Part shown: one piece after another, positions 43,760 through 58,200 of the stretch
Layout: the number at the start of each line of letters is the position of its first letter
How positions within the stretch are numbered: position 1 is the first letter of the stretch
DNA from: Symbiodinium natans
Taxonomy: Eukaryota; Sar; Dinophyceae; Suessiales; Symbiodiniaceae
Reading direction: 5' to 3'
DNA length: 64,000 nucleotides
Assembly: GCA_905221605.1 (NCBI GenBank)
Contig: CAJNDS010000758.1
Span: 1-64,000 of the forward strand
Notes under the pieces: generated by a model
Seen by the model: the letters and a program-made list of their open reading frames with translations, nothing else
Database searches by the model: none
Told to the model about the DNA's origin: nothing
Made by a program: the position numbers and the translations under genes

Positions 43760-46700
43760 GAGCAGTGGGACGAGGGCCTGGTCGAGGCGCGGCAGCTCTT
43801 GGGTGCCTTGACTTTAGCTTCCAGCCACCCCTAAACCCCTAACCCCTAACCCCTAAACCCCTAAACCCTATAAACCCTATAAACCCTATAAACCCTATAA
43901 ACCCTATAAACCCTATAAACCCTATAAACCCTATAAACCCTATAAACCCTATAAACCCTATAAACCCTATAAACCCTGTAAACCCTATAAACCCTATAAA
44001 CCCTATAAACCCTAAACCCTGAACCCTGAACCCTAAGCCGTACGGATCCTAGACCCTAAATCGTAGCGTTTAGGGTGTAGGGTTTGGGGTCTAGGGTTTG
44101 ACGAGGGCGATGAAGAGTGTCGAAACCTGCGTCAGCTGGTTGCTCTCAAGGTTTTGGGTTCAGGGTTCACGGTTCAGGGTTCAGGGTTTAGGGTTTAGGG
44201 CTGGCATAGGCGTTCCCAAGCAGGCCTTAGAGGGTTTAGGATTTTGGGGTTTTAGGTTTTAAAGTCTGGGAGTGTGCGAAACCCCCTAAACCCTAAACCC
44301 TAGACCCTTCCCTGAACCAGTTCTGAGTCACGAGTCCATCTTATCTTCCCTACTTTGCCAAGACCTAAGCCCATAATGCCTAACCCCCCTCCTGGCCCCC
44401 ACCCCCTAACCCTAAACCCGAAACCCTAAACCCGAAACCCGAAACCCTAAACCCTAAACCCTAAGCCCTAAACCTTAAACCCTAAACCCTAAACCCTAAA
44501 CCCTAAACCCTAAACCCAAACGGCCCCCGCCCCCGAACCCAAGGTGAGCTTGAGCTCATTCCCAAGGAAGCCAGGACGGAGATCTTCAAAGCGATGGGAA
44601 GGTTTAGGGTAGGAACCCCGAGGGACTGAGGGGATGAGGGTGTAGGGTTTAGGGTTTAGGGTTTAGGGTTTGGGGTTTGGGGTTTAGGGTTGAGGGCTGA
44701 GGGTTGAGGGTTTGGGGCTTTAGGGCATGAGGGGTTCAGGGTTTAGGGGTCTAGGGTTTAAGGGATGGGAAGCCCATGAACCCTTACGATGTTCAAGTTT
44801 AGGGTTGGACTTTTGGCGGGTTTGGATGCATGAGAGGGCCGCACCAAGACCCCTGAAACTCTACAGGCAGCAACACCCTCTAGAAATCGTGCGCCCTAGG
44901 GTGCCGACAGCCGGCAGACAACTCTACACCCTAACCCCTAAACCCTTATCCCTCCAAGGCCCTACACACCGGATGACAGGGTAGCTACGTGGGGTTACGA
45001 ACCAGGGTGGGCGATCAGGCCTTCAAATCACTATAAAGAGCCTGTTCAAGGTATAGTTTTGGGTTTAGGGTGCAGGATCGACTTTTGGATGGTTTAGGTT
45101 GCTTCTCATGGGGGAAGGACCGGTAGTTAGGTGCATTAGTCAACGTCGGAGCTGCAAAAGCACCATTGCTGAGTCAGTCAACAGCACCCAGGGTTACGCG
45201 GCCAGTAGCGTGACAAAGTTCAGACATCATCCAAAAAACCAAACCCGACCCTGAGCAGAAAACCGGAACCATTAAGAAGATCGACCAAAGACGGCGCACG
45301 TCCTGCTTGGAGGATGGGCCGAAGGCCGGGCAAGTGCTCAAGTATTCTTGTGGAGTGTCTTACGCGCACGTCGGTCAAGAGGGCCGCAGAGGCGCCGCCG
45401 GCCACCAATGCCGGTGCCAAGTTTGAAACAAAACAGAAGACAGGCCAGCAGCATGCCGAAGAGCTGTTCGGTGCACTCGAGAGTCTGTGAGCCACGGGCA
45501 CCCTCGACGGAGATCCGCAGGCCGACAGCGACGACAATGACGGCAAGTTCCCGATTAGGGTTTAGGGTTTAGGGTTTAGGGTTTCGGGTTTCGGGTTTCG
45601 GGTTTAGGGTTTAGGGTTTAGGGTTTAGGGTTTAGGGACCGAAGCCATGAAGCTCAGCGACCGTCGCTGCGCGAAGAAGTTCTCGGTCGAGGCTCGCAAC
45701 ACAAGAAGAGTGGCAAGCACAAGAACAAGCACGCCCTCAGAAGTAGGGTAAACCCTAAACCCTAAACCCTAAACCCTAAACCCTAAACCCTAAACCCTAA
45801 ACCCTAAACCCTACTCCTGGTTACAGGACGAAAGAGCTGGATGACACGGTGTTCTTCGTAACGATGCCGTACTGCGCATGGGTCATGGGCACCTCGGGTT
45901 CGCTTGGGTTTGGGGTTTGGGGTTTAGGGTTTAGGGTTTCGGGTTTAGGGTTTAGGGTTTAGGGTTCAGGGTTCAGGGTTTAGGGCTTAGGGCTTACGGT
46001 TTTCGAGCCCCGTGAAGGAAGACGTACTTCTAAGAGTTTAGAGTTTGGTTGAACCCAAAACCCTACAAAACTTAGGGTTTAGGAAGCAGGGTTTAGATAG
46101 AAGGTAGAAGCTTTTAGCCGCGCCTCGAAAGTTGAGTTCCTGAAGCCAAGCTGCCTTGCCTTGCCTGGCCACATGACTGGGGTTTAGGGCTAGGGTTTAG
46201 GATTTAGGGTTTATAGGGTCCAGGGTTTTGGGTTTAGGGTTCAGGGTTTAGGGTTTAGGTTCGCAAGGCAAGTGGGGCGTGACCATCCACACTCCAAAGA
46301 GTGTGATGTGGGACATTGCTCGCGCGGACCCCCTCTTTGCGAAGTTGGCCAAGATAGATCCGCTCCTGGGCTGGGAATCTGTTGCTTGCTCTAGGTTGGC
46401 TTTCAGGATGTTTTACATTTTCCTTATTTGGGTATATAAGGGAGCTTATATACAAATAAATACGTCATACATAATCCTTTAAAGGTGCCTGCGTACTTAG
46501 GTACTTCCCTATGAAGAACTCGACCGAGAATCATTTGGGCTCCATGCGGGAGGAATGCTAGGTAGCGTGCGCCAGCGCCTGCCTCAAAACACGAAGCCCC
46601 CTTAGGAATTGCGGGCTTTTTGAGGCTCCAGATGTTGCGCGCTGAAGGTATGATCAGGCTACTATAAGAGCTGCTGGCAACGCACGACTCACAGATGACG

Positions 46701-46850
46701 TGTCACTCTTCCGATGGCTTTTAATAAGGGTCATGCCCTGAACCTTCCTTCCCAAGGAAGGAGGGCTACAAAAAGAAGCAGCCCAAATCCGTCGGCTACC
46801 GCCACAGCGCTGCTTCTTGGCTTGACTTTGATCACACCACTGCTTGTTAG
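43760..46850 (+). CDS. Unidentified multi-exon gene ending at 46,850
   Basis: Candidate exons: 43,760-about 43,830 (EQWDEGLVEARQLLGALT), 44,095-44,150 (DEGDEECRNLRQLVALK), about 44,325-44,365, 44,544-44,601 (ELELIPKEARTEIFKAMG, donor GTTTAGGG), about 44,834-44,925 (RQQHPLEIVRPRVPTAGRQ), 45,006-45,050 (GGRSGLQITIKSLFK, donor GTATAG), 45,224-about 45,335 (KPDPEQKTGTIKKIDQRRR), about 45,494-45,560, about 45,690-45,745 (KSGKHKNKHALR), 45,827-45,897 (TKELDDTVFFVTMPYCAWV), about 46,117-46,177, 46,259-46,394 (KSVMWDIARADPLFAKLAKI) and 46,757-46,850 (KKKQPKSVGYRHSAASWLDF, stop TAG). Acceptors at 44,094 and 46,258 are telomere-like (TCTAG, TTTAG). No family recognised. Confidence 0.42.
43856..44018. 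repeat. 9-bp telomere-variant array, unit CCCTATAAA
   Basis: About 17 copies of CCCTATAAA, one with TG for TA (CCCTGTAAA at 43,974-43,982), flanked by CCCTAAA and CCCTGAA units. Confidence 0.93.
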
Positions 46851-46987
46851 AGTTTAGACTTTAGGGTTTTGGGGTTTGGGGGTTTTCGGGTGTAGGGTTT
46901 ATAGGGCTTAGGCTTAGGTTTTCCTGTACGAACCTTAGTTTAGTTTCGACCTGCAAGTCCCAAACTGCACAGCATGCCCTTCTGACA

Positions 46988-48323
<1,336 letters not shown>

Positions 48324-48593
48324 AGAACCATGGGGGAGGGTTTAGGGTTTAGGGCTTAGGGCTTAGGGTGTAGGGTTTAGCGTGTAGGGCTTAGGGTTTA
48401 GGGTTTAGGGTTTAGGGTTCAGGGTTTAGGGCTTAGGGTTTAGGGTTTAGCGTGTAGAGCTTCGGGTTTAGGGGTTTTAGGGTTTATGGCTCAGGGTTTA
48501 GGGTTCAGGGTTTAGGGTGAGGGTTTTCGGGAGTAGGTTTCAAGGTTAGGACGCAAGCGCTTGCACGCACGTCACATGCATGATTTCCAAAGC

Positions 48594-50990
48594 CGTTCAT
48601 GAGAACCATAATTGCAAACCTGGTAAGCCCAGAGCCGTAGAACAACCCTGTAAACCTTAACCCTGAATCATACCCCTTCACCCTATCCCAAACCCTAAAC
48701 CTTAAAACCCAAAAACCCTAAAACCCTAAAACCCTAAGACCCTAAAACCCTAAAACCCTAAGACCCTAAAATCCTAAAACCCTAAAACCCTAAGACCCTA
48801 AAACCCTAAACCCTAAAACCCTAAACCTCAACCCTAAACCCTAAACCCTAAACCCTAAACCCTAAGCCCTAAACCCTAAACCCTGAACCCTGAACCCTGA
48901 ACCCTGAACTCGCAGTCCCAAACCCAAATCAAGGGCGCCTGCTCGAAGTCGACCATGCGCACATGCCATGTTTAACACTCGATTGTTGGTGGGTCCTTTT
49001 AGGGTTTAGGGTTTAGGGTTTAGGGTTTAGGGTTTAGGGTTTAGGGTTTAGGGTTTAGGGTTTAGGGTTATTATGACACCGGGACCCCGCCCCCCGGCCC
49101 AAACCGGGATTGGGGTTTATAGGTCTTAGGGTTTAGGGTATAGGGAACCTAAACCCTAAACCCTAAACCCTAAACCCTAAGCCCCTTAGGGCTCAAAGGT
49201 TTAGGGCTAAAGCCTCAATGTCCCTTGAGGGGCCCGGTCGTTCCTCACCTTCTGAAACCCTGCCGCCAAGGGCTCAAACCTTACCCTCAGCAGGTTTAGG
49301 GTTTGGGGTTTGGGGTTTAGGGTTTAGGGTTTAGGGTTTAGGGTTTAGGGTTTAGGGTTTTTAGAACCCTTGTTGGTTAAGGGTTTAGGTCTTATGGTTC
49401 AGGGTTTAGGCTTTTAGGGCTAGGGCAAGGCGCTAAGAATGAGGCCCCTGGAAGAATAGGGTCAAGCGATAGTCCCAATGCCCACATTTTGGGTTTGGGG
49501 TAACCACATAGTCCTTATCAGAGTAGTGGAGGAAGCAACCAGTTTTGTGGTAGTACAAGTTTGTACAGGTCTCCAACCTTCCTCTGTAGCTCCCTAGTGA
49601 AGCTGGACAAGCAGGTCACGTCCTAGACCCTAGTTATGATACCAGTCTTTCAGCATTAAGCAAACGGTTCGGCATACTCACGCTTCTGCAGCAAGGCCCG
49701 ATCCCGAAGACCTAAGAAAAAGTCTTGAGATGCGCTCGGAGGTCGACTCGTCGAAGAAGATCTTCGGCCGTCACCTGGCGCATGCAGATGTAGAGGTTCT
49801 TCCTAAACCCTAAACCCTAAACCCTAAACCCTAAACCCTAAACCCTAAACCCTAAACCCTAAACCCTAAACCCTAAACCCTAAACCCTAAACCCTAAACC
49901 CTAAACCCTAAACCCTAACCCTTTCGGCTGCGCTCCTTTAGCTTTTGGGCTTGGAGTGCAGAGTCTTGAAACTCCCTTCATGGTGCTTAGACGTTGCCGA
50001 GACCCACAAACAAACAACACATTCTCCAAGCTCCTGCTGCCTTCCACAAAATTAGCTGTTTAGGGTTTAGGGTTTAGGGTTTAGGGTTTAGGGTTTAGGG
50101 TTTAGGGTTTAGGGTTTAGGGTGTAAACATCGCCATCCAGGTGGTGGATTTGAAAAGTGCTGACGGCCTGATGGGATGCAGCATCAATGAATCAGCTTTC
50201 CGTGCGCTACGTAAACATCCATACGGCTCAAGCCTAAATCCTGCGCCTTGAGCCCTGATCCCGTAAGTCCCATAAGCCTAGTTGTACTCCGAACCCAAAA
50301 CCCTAGACCCTCAACCCGAAACCCCAGCAGGACTTAGGCCCGGGGAACAGGGCTTAGCAGGTGGGGGTGTCTGAACTTAGGGTTTAGGGTTGCCTAAGCC
50401 CTAACCCCTAAACCCTAACCCCTAAGCCTTTGTCCCCAAACCAGCCAAGCGTGCATCAAGGCGCATACCATGGGCAGAAGGCCAACACCTACCTCAACGG
50501 ACCAGTGGCTCGGTCTGCCTGGGGTTTAGGGTTTAGGGTTTAGGGTGTAGGGTTTTGGGTTCAGGGTTTAGGGTTTAGGGAGCAGGAAGGATTTCGGGCG
50601 TTAGGCTTCAGGCCTGAAACCCGAAGCCAGAACCCCAGAAGCATTGCACACTGACAGTTGGACATGAGTTACTCGAACTGCCAGCATAGGGGTCATAGGG
50701 GTTACTGAAAAGGGTTTAGGGCAAGTATAGCGGGTGCCTGTGTGGCATGCTCAGACTCTTACTTCGCTGTTAGTTGAACTTTAAACTTTTTGGGTTTCCT
50801 TATTTAGAGTTTAGGGTTTAGGGTTTAGGGTTTAGGGTTTAGGGTTTAGGGTTTAGGGTTTAGGGTTCAATTAAGGTTTAACCTTCTTTGCCCTTGGCTA
50901 TTGCAGAGGTAAGGACTCCTCCTACACAAGGCCCCCCCAACATCGAACTTGCGATCTGAGAGCCACATTCGGCCCTATCCCCATACATAA
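48594..50990 (+). CDS. Unidentified multi-exon gene ending at 50,990
   Basis: Candidate exons: about 48,594-48,624 (MRTIIANL, donor GTAAGC), about 48,928-48,989 (LLEVDHAHMPCLTLDCW), 49,230-49,293 (GPVVPHLLKPCRQGLKPY, donor GTTTAGGG), about 49,448-49,500 (EAPGRIGSSDSPNAHILGL), 49,692-about 49,802 (RPDPEDLRKSLEMRSEVD, then FGRHLAHADVEV), about 49,942-49,980, 50,031-50,057 (LLLPSTKLA, donor GTTTAGGG), 50,141-50,210 (VVDLKSADGLMGCSINESAF, donor GTAAAC), 50,445-50,523 (SVHQGAYHGQKANTYLNG, donor GTTTAGG), about 50,654-50,690 and 50,931-50,990 (SNLRSESHIRPYPHT, stop TAA). No family recognised. Confidence 0.4.
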
Positions 50991-51044
50991 GCTAGGGTTT
51001 AGGGTTTAGGGTTAGGGTTTAGGGTTTAGGGTTTAGGGTTTAGG

Positions 51045-51046
51045 GT

Positions 51047-51099
<53 letters not shown>

Positions 51100-51102
51100 G
51101 GT
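51045..51102. repeat. Variant telomere array, unit GGGTTGA
   Basis: Eight GGGTTGA units following TTTAGGG units. Confidence 0.92.
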
Positions 51103-51354
51103 TTAAAGCGAGAAACCCATAGCCGAAACCCTCCCCCCAAACAAAAGAAGAACTGAGCAGTTGCGCCTGGGGCTTAGTGTCTAGGGTTGCATGAGGGCTT
51201 AGGCTTTCCCTGAAGGCTCCAAGGCCACTTATTTTAAGTTTTTTGGGCCCAAAGGCATCATTCTTTAAGGTTTCGGGTCCTTTTTTGAGCCTAAGTACGG
51301 GTTAGGGCTTGGGGGTTTACTTCTTGCATCCCGAGGCCCAAAGCCCTACAAGTG

Positions 51355-51800
51355 ATGGAATTTAGAGAAGGTAGGCTTCCGCGTCTTGGCGAGATTAGGT
51401 TGTTGAATTCCTTGCTGCTGGTAACAACCGAAAAGTCTCAACCCAGTCTCAGCCCTAAACCCGAAACATCCCCATCCTGAAATTTGGTAGCCCAGTGGTA
51501 CCTCCCTTTTTAGGTTCAAGGTTCCCTTAAAGCCCAAAAAAAGCTGCCCTTGTTTTAACAGGGTGACTAGGCTACCAGGGGTACAGCAACTTCTCGCACA
51601 GAGCTGGGTTAGGGTTTAGGATTTAGGGCTTCAGGCTTAGGATTTAGGGTTTAGCTAAACCCTAAACCCTAAGCCCTAAACCCTAAGCCCTAAACCCTAA
51701 ACCCTAAGCCCGAAGCCCTGAGCCCAAGGAGATGGTGGACAATATCAACGCGCAGCTCTCAGGCCCCCCCATGGGCCCTCGCTTTTTGGGGGCTTTCTAG
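51355..51800 (+). CDS. Candidate short gene start (MEFREGRLPRLG)
   Basis: ATG 51,355 opens MEFREGRLPRLGEIRLLNS, ending at donor GTAACA (51,421). Possible following exons: about 51,578-51,606 after the element at 51,484 (GYSNFSHRAG) and about 51,730-51,800 (EMVDNINAQLSGPPMGP). Support is open frame and splice sites only. Confidence 0.3.
51643..51666. repeat. Head-to-head telomere repeat junction
   Basis: TTTAGGGTTTAG meets CTAAACCCTAAA with no bases between, a perfect 24-bp palindrome. This is the orientation produced by fusion of two chromosome ends. Confidence 0.9.
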
Positions 51801-51974
51801 GCTTCTTCGTAACTGAATGAGTACACTTTACACGTTTCGTGATACTATAATCCCCTATAAAAACTGAAAGTGTGCACTTTTGGGGGGCTTATGAACTCAG
51901 CAACTAAGGCTTGGGGATCTCAGGGGGCTTCTGGTTTCGGGGTTCAGGGCTTAGGGAGGCTCAGGGCATTTAAA

Positions 51975-52253
51975 ATGTCCACAGTCACTCTGACGGAAAA
52001 GTCTCCTGAGCACGCTCTAAACGGGAAGCAGAAGCTGAATCGGACAAACCCTGATTCAGGGGTCAGAGTCTTGAGCAGAATGCTTGTATTAGTAGTAGAG
52101 TAGGCATCCGTTAACCTTTTTAAGGTTCTATATTCTCCTTATAATCCCAAAGGTTAACCTTCAGTTCCCCAAAGATACTGGACCACTAAGTTGTTAGACT
52201 CGGGTAGAGGCAACGACAGAGCTTCTCTTCTGCCAAGCTTCATGCCTCAATGA
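51975..52253 (+). CDS. Candidate two-exon small protein interrupted by an introner-like element
   Basis: Exon 1 (51,975-52,085) opens with ATG: MSTVTLTEKSPEHALNGK to GVRVLSRML. Exon 2 (52,191-52,253) reads LLDSGRGNDRASLLPSFMPQ and stops at TGA. Both are phase 0. The intron 52,086-52,190 starts GTATTAGTAGTAG, ends GGACCACTAAG and is a CCTAGTAGTAG-family element. About 57 residues, no known family. The ATG could instead be internal to a longer gene. Confidence 0.4.
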
Positions 52254-52348
52254 TGGAGCTCGTGCAGGGGGGGGAGGTTTTCTCTAGACTCTTCACATGT
52301 CTAGTCTTGATCCACCTGCTCACCAACCTTCGTTCTTGTGTAACGTAG

Positions 52349-55137
52349 GTTTACCTAAAGCCGGGCTTTGGCCGCGCTGAAGCTGCGATTGAGGCTGTGC
52401 GATCGAATGCTGGGAGTATGTGTCTACTCCTCGCTCATCCCTGGAGTGCCAAACCTTAAAGTGTTTCCGGAGTGCCCAACTTCCCAGTGTCCCGGAGTGC
52501 CCAGCCCCAGAGTCTGTCTCCCTGGATTGCCCAACCCCAGGGCGCCCGTACTTTTGGGATCGGACCCTTTAATCCCTGGGCCCGAAACCCGTAAACCTCG
52601 ATCCTTGAAAGGCCGCCTCTTTGTTGATCCCGAGTTCTTGGCTGACAGCAGCACTATCGGCCCGCGCTCCACGCGCGAGGCGCTGGGGTTTGGGGTTTAA
52701 GGATTAGGGTGATTAGCTATTTTGGCGCGAAGTGGTCACGATGCCAAGTATAGCCTTAGCAGGTGCTACAGAGGAGCCAATCCACAAACCCCGAAACCCC
52801 GAAACCCTAAACCCTAAAACCGCTGTGGGAAGCATTAATGCTGTAGCTTTTGGGAGCATTTAGGGTTGAGGGTTTAGGGTTTAGGGTTTAGGGTTTAGGG
52901 TTTAGCATGACCCTGTTTTAAAGGTGCATTTCGTCTCCACGGTGTGGGCTGCCTTGGGGTTCAAATGCTTCTTAGGGCCTTTACGTTGAAAATTTAGACA
53001 CCGCTCAACTCGCTGAAGTTGCTTCCAACCCTGATGTGCTTTAGGGTTTAGGGTTTAGGGTTTAGGGTTTAGGGTTTAGGTTTTAGGGTTTAGGGTTTAG
53101 GGTTTAGGGTTTAGGGTTTGACCTTTACGACATCCAAATTCTGCAATTCAGCCCCGCGAACAGCATTCAAGAAAGAAAGCAGCCAGCAGTCTAAGTTTGT
53201 TTGAGGCAGCTGGGGATTTGTTCAGGGTTCAGGGTCTAGGGTTTAGGGTTTAAGGGTTTAGGGTTTATGGGGTTTCGGGTTTTTAGGGGTTTACAGTACT
53301 TAGGGTTGAAGGGTTTTAGGGTTTTGGGTTTTGAAGGGTTAGGGTACTTCCTAGTAGTAGAGTAAGAAATCAAGAAAGAAAGCAGCCAGCAGTCCAAGTT
53401 TGTTTGAGGCAGCTGGGGATTTGTTCAGGGTTCAGGATCTAGGGTTTAGGGTTTAAGGGTTTAGGGTTTATGGGGTTTGGGGTTTTTAAGGGTTTAGAGT
53501 ACTTAGCGTTGAAGGGTTTTAGGGTTTTGGGTTTTGAAGGGTTAGGGTACTTCCTAGTAGTAGAGTAAGAAACCTTTAACCTTTTTTGGGTAGTATACTC
53601 CTCCTATATTCGCAAAGGTTAACCTTTAATTCCCCCAGGTTCCTGGACAACTAAGACTCAGAGCTTAAGTTTTAGGGTTTAGGGTTTAGGGTTTAGGGTT
53701 TAGGGTTTAGGGTTTAGGGCTTAGGGTTTAGGGTTTAGGGTTTAGGGACCTCGTCCTCCCTGCGCCAGATAGCCGGCTGGGGCCGCCCACCACCTGAGCC
53801 TTCTGTCTGCACAGAAGACAGGAAATCTGGGTCCTAACCCTAAACCCCAAACCCTAAACCCTAAACCCCTAACCCTAAACCCTAAACCCCAAACCCTAAA
53901 CCCTAAACCCTACTTTGGGTTCAGGCCTAAAGGTGCCCAAAGCCCGAAACCCCTCACCCTAAACCCTAAACCCTGAAACCTTAACCCCTCAAGCTAAAAC
54001 CCTGAAGCCCTAAACCCTAAACCCTAGACCCTAAACCCTAAACCCTAAGACGTGTCTAAGGGGTGCCTCTAAGGGTCCCTTACCTTCTTGACAGGGTGCT
54101 GAAGTACGGGCCTTGGGTTGAAAAGGGTATGTAATAAAGGGGTACATAAGGGGCCCCCTTCTCATTATAAGGGCCCATGTTAAGGGACCATGCAACTACC
54201 CCTAAACCCCTAAACCCCTAAACCCCTAAACCCTAAACCCTAAACCCTAAACCCTAAACCTTAAACCCTAAACCCTAAACCCTAAACCTAAACCCTAAAC
54301 CCTAAACCCTAAACCCTAAACCCTAAACCCTAAACCCCTTAGCGCGGCGTTCCAGTCCGGAGTTCGTGGAGTCTTGTCCCCATCGCTGCGAGGCACCTGA
54401 TGGTCAAGGATGGCTTTGAGCCACAGCTGCAGATGTTTAGGGTTTAGGGTTTAGGGTTTAGGGTTTAGGGTTTAGGGTTTAGGGTTTAGGGTTTAGGGTT
54501 TAGGGTGTAGGGTGTAGGGTGTAGGGTTTAGGGTTTAGAGGCCAACACTACTGTAGGGTGTAGGGTTTAGGGGTTTAGGGTTTCTGGGGTTTAGGGTTTC
54601 AGGTTTATGGGGTTTGTAGGGTTTGTAGGGTTTATAGGGTCGATAGGGTTGATAGGGTTGATAGGGTTGAGGGTTGTACAATTAGACCCTTTGCCCTGGG
54701 GCCTCGGCTGTGGAATTCAGTGCGCTGGTCGTTGAGCGAGCTACCAAAGAATGCAAAGCAACACATTTTGATACAGCATACCGAGTTTTGCTCTTGCAGA
54801 GGGTTAGTCCTAAACCCTAAACCCTAAACTCTCTACCCTAAACCCTAAACCCTATGTGAACCCAAACTGTGTTCAGCTAAAGTGTGTTCTGTCGGGGCAG
54901 TCGGCAGTCCGAGCGCGGCCTTTTTTGTCGGATCCTGTGTCTCCCTTACATCTTATGTATCTTGGTAGCCCTGTGGTACCCTTGTTTCTGTTTGTTTGAG
55001 TTCTAGGGTTGGGGTTTAGGTTTAAAATTTAGGGTTTAGGGGTTTGGGTTTAGGGTTAGAGTTCCGTTATAAAGGAACCAACCCAATTTAGTCCCCTTGG
55101 CACAAGATGGTTCTTGGGCTACCAAGGTCTAGCAGGC

Positions 55138-55232
<95 letters not shown>

Positions 55233-58200
55233 CGTAGGGTTGTAGGGGAGGCCGCTAACAATAGATTCGGAATCCTGCGGCAGGTATTGCGGTGTACTTT
55301 CAACAATCTACATGCTACACCGGAACTTGCTGTTCATTCACCTTGCTTACCAAGACACGCCGCAGGTCCAAGACACGCCGCAGGTCTTACACACGCCCCA
55401 TGTTTTCATACTCCTCGGAAGGACTTCATATCGCCACGTCTAGCGTGTATACCCCATGAGCCTTCCAGGATATGGATGACATCAAGCAAGGAGGACTCGG
55501 TGACTGCTGGTTCATCAGCATCTGTGCTGTCGTCGCAGAGTGGCCTCAGATCTTGCAGAAGATGTTCTACCCAGCCGCCTGACCGTGATCATTGGGAATC
55601 TGCTGTTGTTTTTTTCGTTTGCACATTCAGGGCGCAGGAATTCTAAACCCTAAACCCTAAACCCTAAACCCTAAACCCTAAACCCTAAACCCTAAACCCT
55701 AAACCCTAAACCCTAAAACCCTAAAACCCTAAAACCCCAAACCCTAAACCGCAGAGGGCTTAAGGTTTCAACATCAGCCCGAGCTTGCCTTCGTAAAGTC
55801 ATGAGACAGGCGCCGTGCATCTCGCAAAGTATAGGGGTCGGAATAATTGCTACTAGTGTTCCCATATGGTCCCTATACAACTGTGCTATAATACACCCCC
55901 TTCAAAAGCCATAAGCACAAATAAAAAAGGAACCTATTCTAGTTCTTAAGGCACCTATATGAAGAGTGCTGGTGGCTGCTTGAGCCGCCTTGGCGGACGC
56001 ATTGCGTGCCAGCTATTTCCGATTGCGCAAGCCCTGAACCCCCCCCCACCCCCCAATCGAGTTCATCCAACACGGAGGCCTAAATAGCTTCAATCACAAG
56101 AATGTCAATGTATAAGCTGCTCTCTAATTCAACCGCTCTAACGAAACGGCCCCTTTCAACCTAAACCCTAAACCCAAATCACACACGCCCCCTTTCTTAC
56201 AGTGCTCAATTGCTTTGCGACAGCGCTTTCAGGTGGAAAGCACGTCGCCCAGTGGAGTCTATGCCGTTCGTGTCTATGACGGCTCGCAATGGGTTTGGGA
56301 TGCTTGGCCGATGAGTCTGAAGTTTTTCGTGCTTGTACTTGCAGGTTCATGGTACTTAGAACTGTACTTATAACCTTATCAGGGCACTTCAGGGGCTTAT
56401 AAGTGGGTTATAAGTACAGTTAGAATTGGTTAACAAGTACCATGACCTCCAAGTAGGGTTTGAAGGGTTCATGGGATTTAAAGGTGTAGGGTTTAGGGTT
56501 TCGGTTTGGGGTTTAGAGTTTCTCGGATTTATGGGGGTTATGGGGCTTAGGTATCGGGTTTAGGTTAAGGGTACTCAGAGTTCAGGATGCATGGTTGACA
56601 GCCGTAACTTACGCTCGTGAAGGTTTAAGGTTGAGGGTTTTTGGTTTTGGGTTGTCATCCTTTTTTTCCGCTATTTCACGTTTTAACGGACTATATGGCG
56701 GAATCAAATTCCCAAATCCCTAACCAAACTGTAGCGATCGCCCGTATCTGCCATAAGTCGTGAGCAGGTCGCGGAAGGAAGCCGTCAGAGCTTTTCGCTT
56801 CTTGAAAGATGAGGGGCCCTAAGCCCTAAACCCTAAACCCTAAACCCTAAACCCTAGGGTTTAGGGCTAAACGCGAATGATTCCCCTAGGTTCTGCTGGA
56901 CAACCTGCTCCTTGGATTGATCTGATGCAGACCTGCCTGCAAAACATTTGGAATCCTGCAAAAATGTCGTGGTGTAAGATGCAGGGTTTAGGGTTTGGGG
57001 TTTGGGGTTTAGGGTTTAGGGTTTAGGGTTTGGGGTTTAGGGTTTAGGGTTCCCCTCCCGAAACCGAGTCCCTAAACCCTATAAACTCGAAACCCATCTG
57101 CAATTAGGCCCTAGGCTCTGGGCCCCTCCCTTACTACGCCGATGATATGTAGGCAACCTGAAGCCGTCTCAGTTTGTTTTCTTGTTTGTTTTTGCCATGA
57201 GACAGGAACAGGAAGTGGGCCTGGGGGGCAGGTTGGTGGTAAGTCCCCGAAACCCTAAACCCGAAAAACCCTAAGAACCCTAAACCCTAAAAACCCTAAA
57301 CCCGAACCCCCAAACCCCAAAACCCAAACCCCAAATCCCAAACCCTAAACCCTAAGCCCTGAACCCTGAACTCTGAACCCAAATCCCTTAACCCTAAACC
57401 CTAAATCCTACCCTCCGGCGAGCCCAGGTTTCCCATCTGCGCCGATCTTCGACTGGCCTTTGCTTCGTGCGCCAACGGCTCTCTGGCGGGTTCTTTCACC
57501 TTCAGGTCGTTGGGGTTTAGGGTTTAGGGTTTAGGGTTTAGGGTTTAGGGTTTGGGGTTTGGGGTTTGGGGTTTAGGGTTTAGGGTTTAGGGTTTAGGGT
57601 CTAGCAGGTTTAGGGTGCATCTGTAAGGTTTAGGGTTGGGGGGTCGCTGTATCTGCGTCTAGAGACTTGCTACTTTTCAACCCACCTTAGGGCCCTAAGA
57701 AAGCCAAAGCTGACAGCTAACCCCCAGCATGATTTAGGCCTCAGGATTTAGGCTTTTGGATTTAGGGTTCTTAGGGTTTAGGGTTTAGGGTTTAGGGTTT
57801 AGGGTTTAGGGTTTGGGGTTTAGGGTTTAGGGTTCTTAGTTCTTAGGGTTGAGGGTTGAGGGTCTAGGGTTGGATAGTTTGTGTATGTGTGGATCAAGGG
57901 AGCCATACTCATACTCGGACCCCTTAAGAGGTTCCCTCAATATCCCTTCTATTCCCTTAGAGGAGCTTAAGAAAGGTCCTCAAGGTCAAGGGGACAGAGC
58001 CCGATGTAGAGTCTCATGAGTGGAACGGATGGAGCTGAGCTGTCCGGGTGCAGTCCGCAAACGCTTCGTTCGAAGGCTTTTGGACCTGCACTTACAACGT
58101 CGGGCTTAGCTCCTACAAGGAGAGGTCCCCTTACTATACTAACTACGGTTAAGGGACTTATAACCTGAGTGTGGATCCTTATAACCCAGTTTTGGGTCCT

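Noticed and set aside
52711-52732. Relict spliced leader TAGCTATTTTGGCGCGAAG
   Set aside because: Partial match only; it lies inside the calpain-like gene span and reads as a possible exon (LFWREVV) instead.
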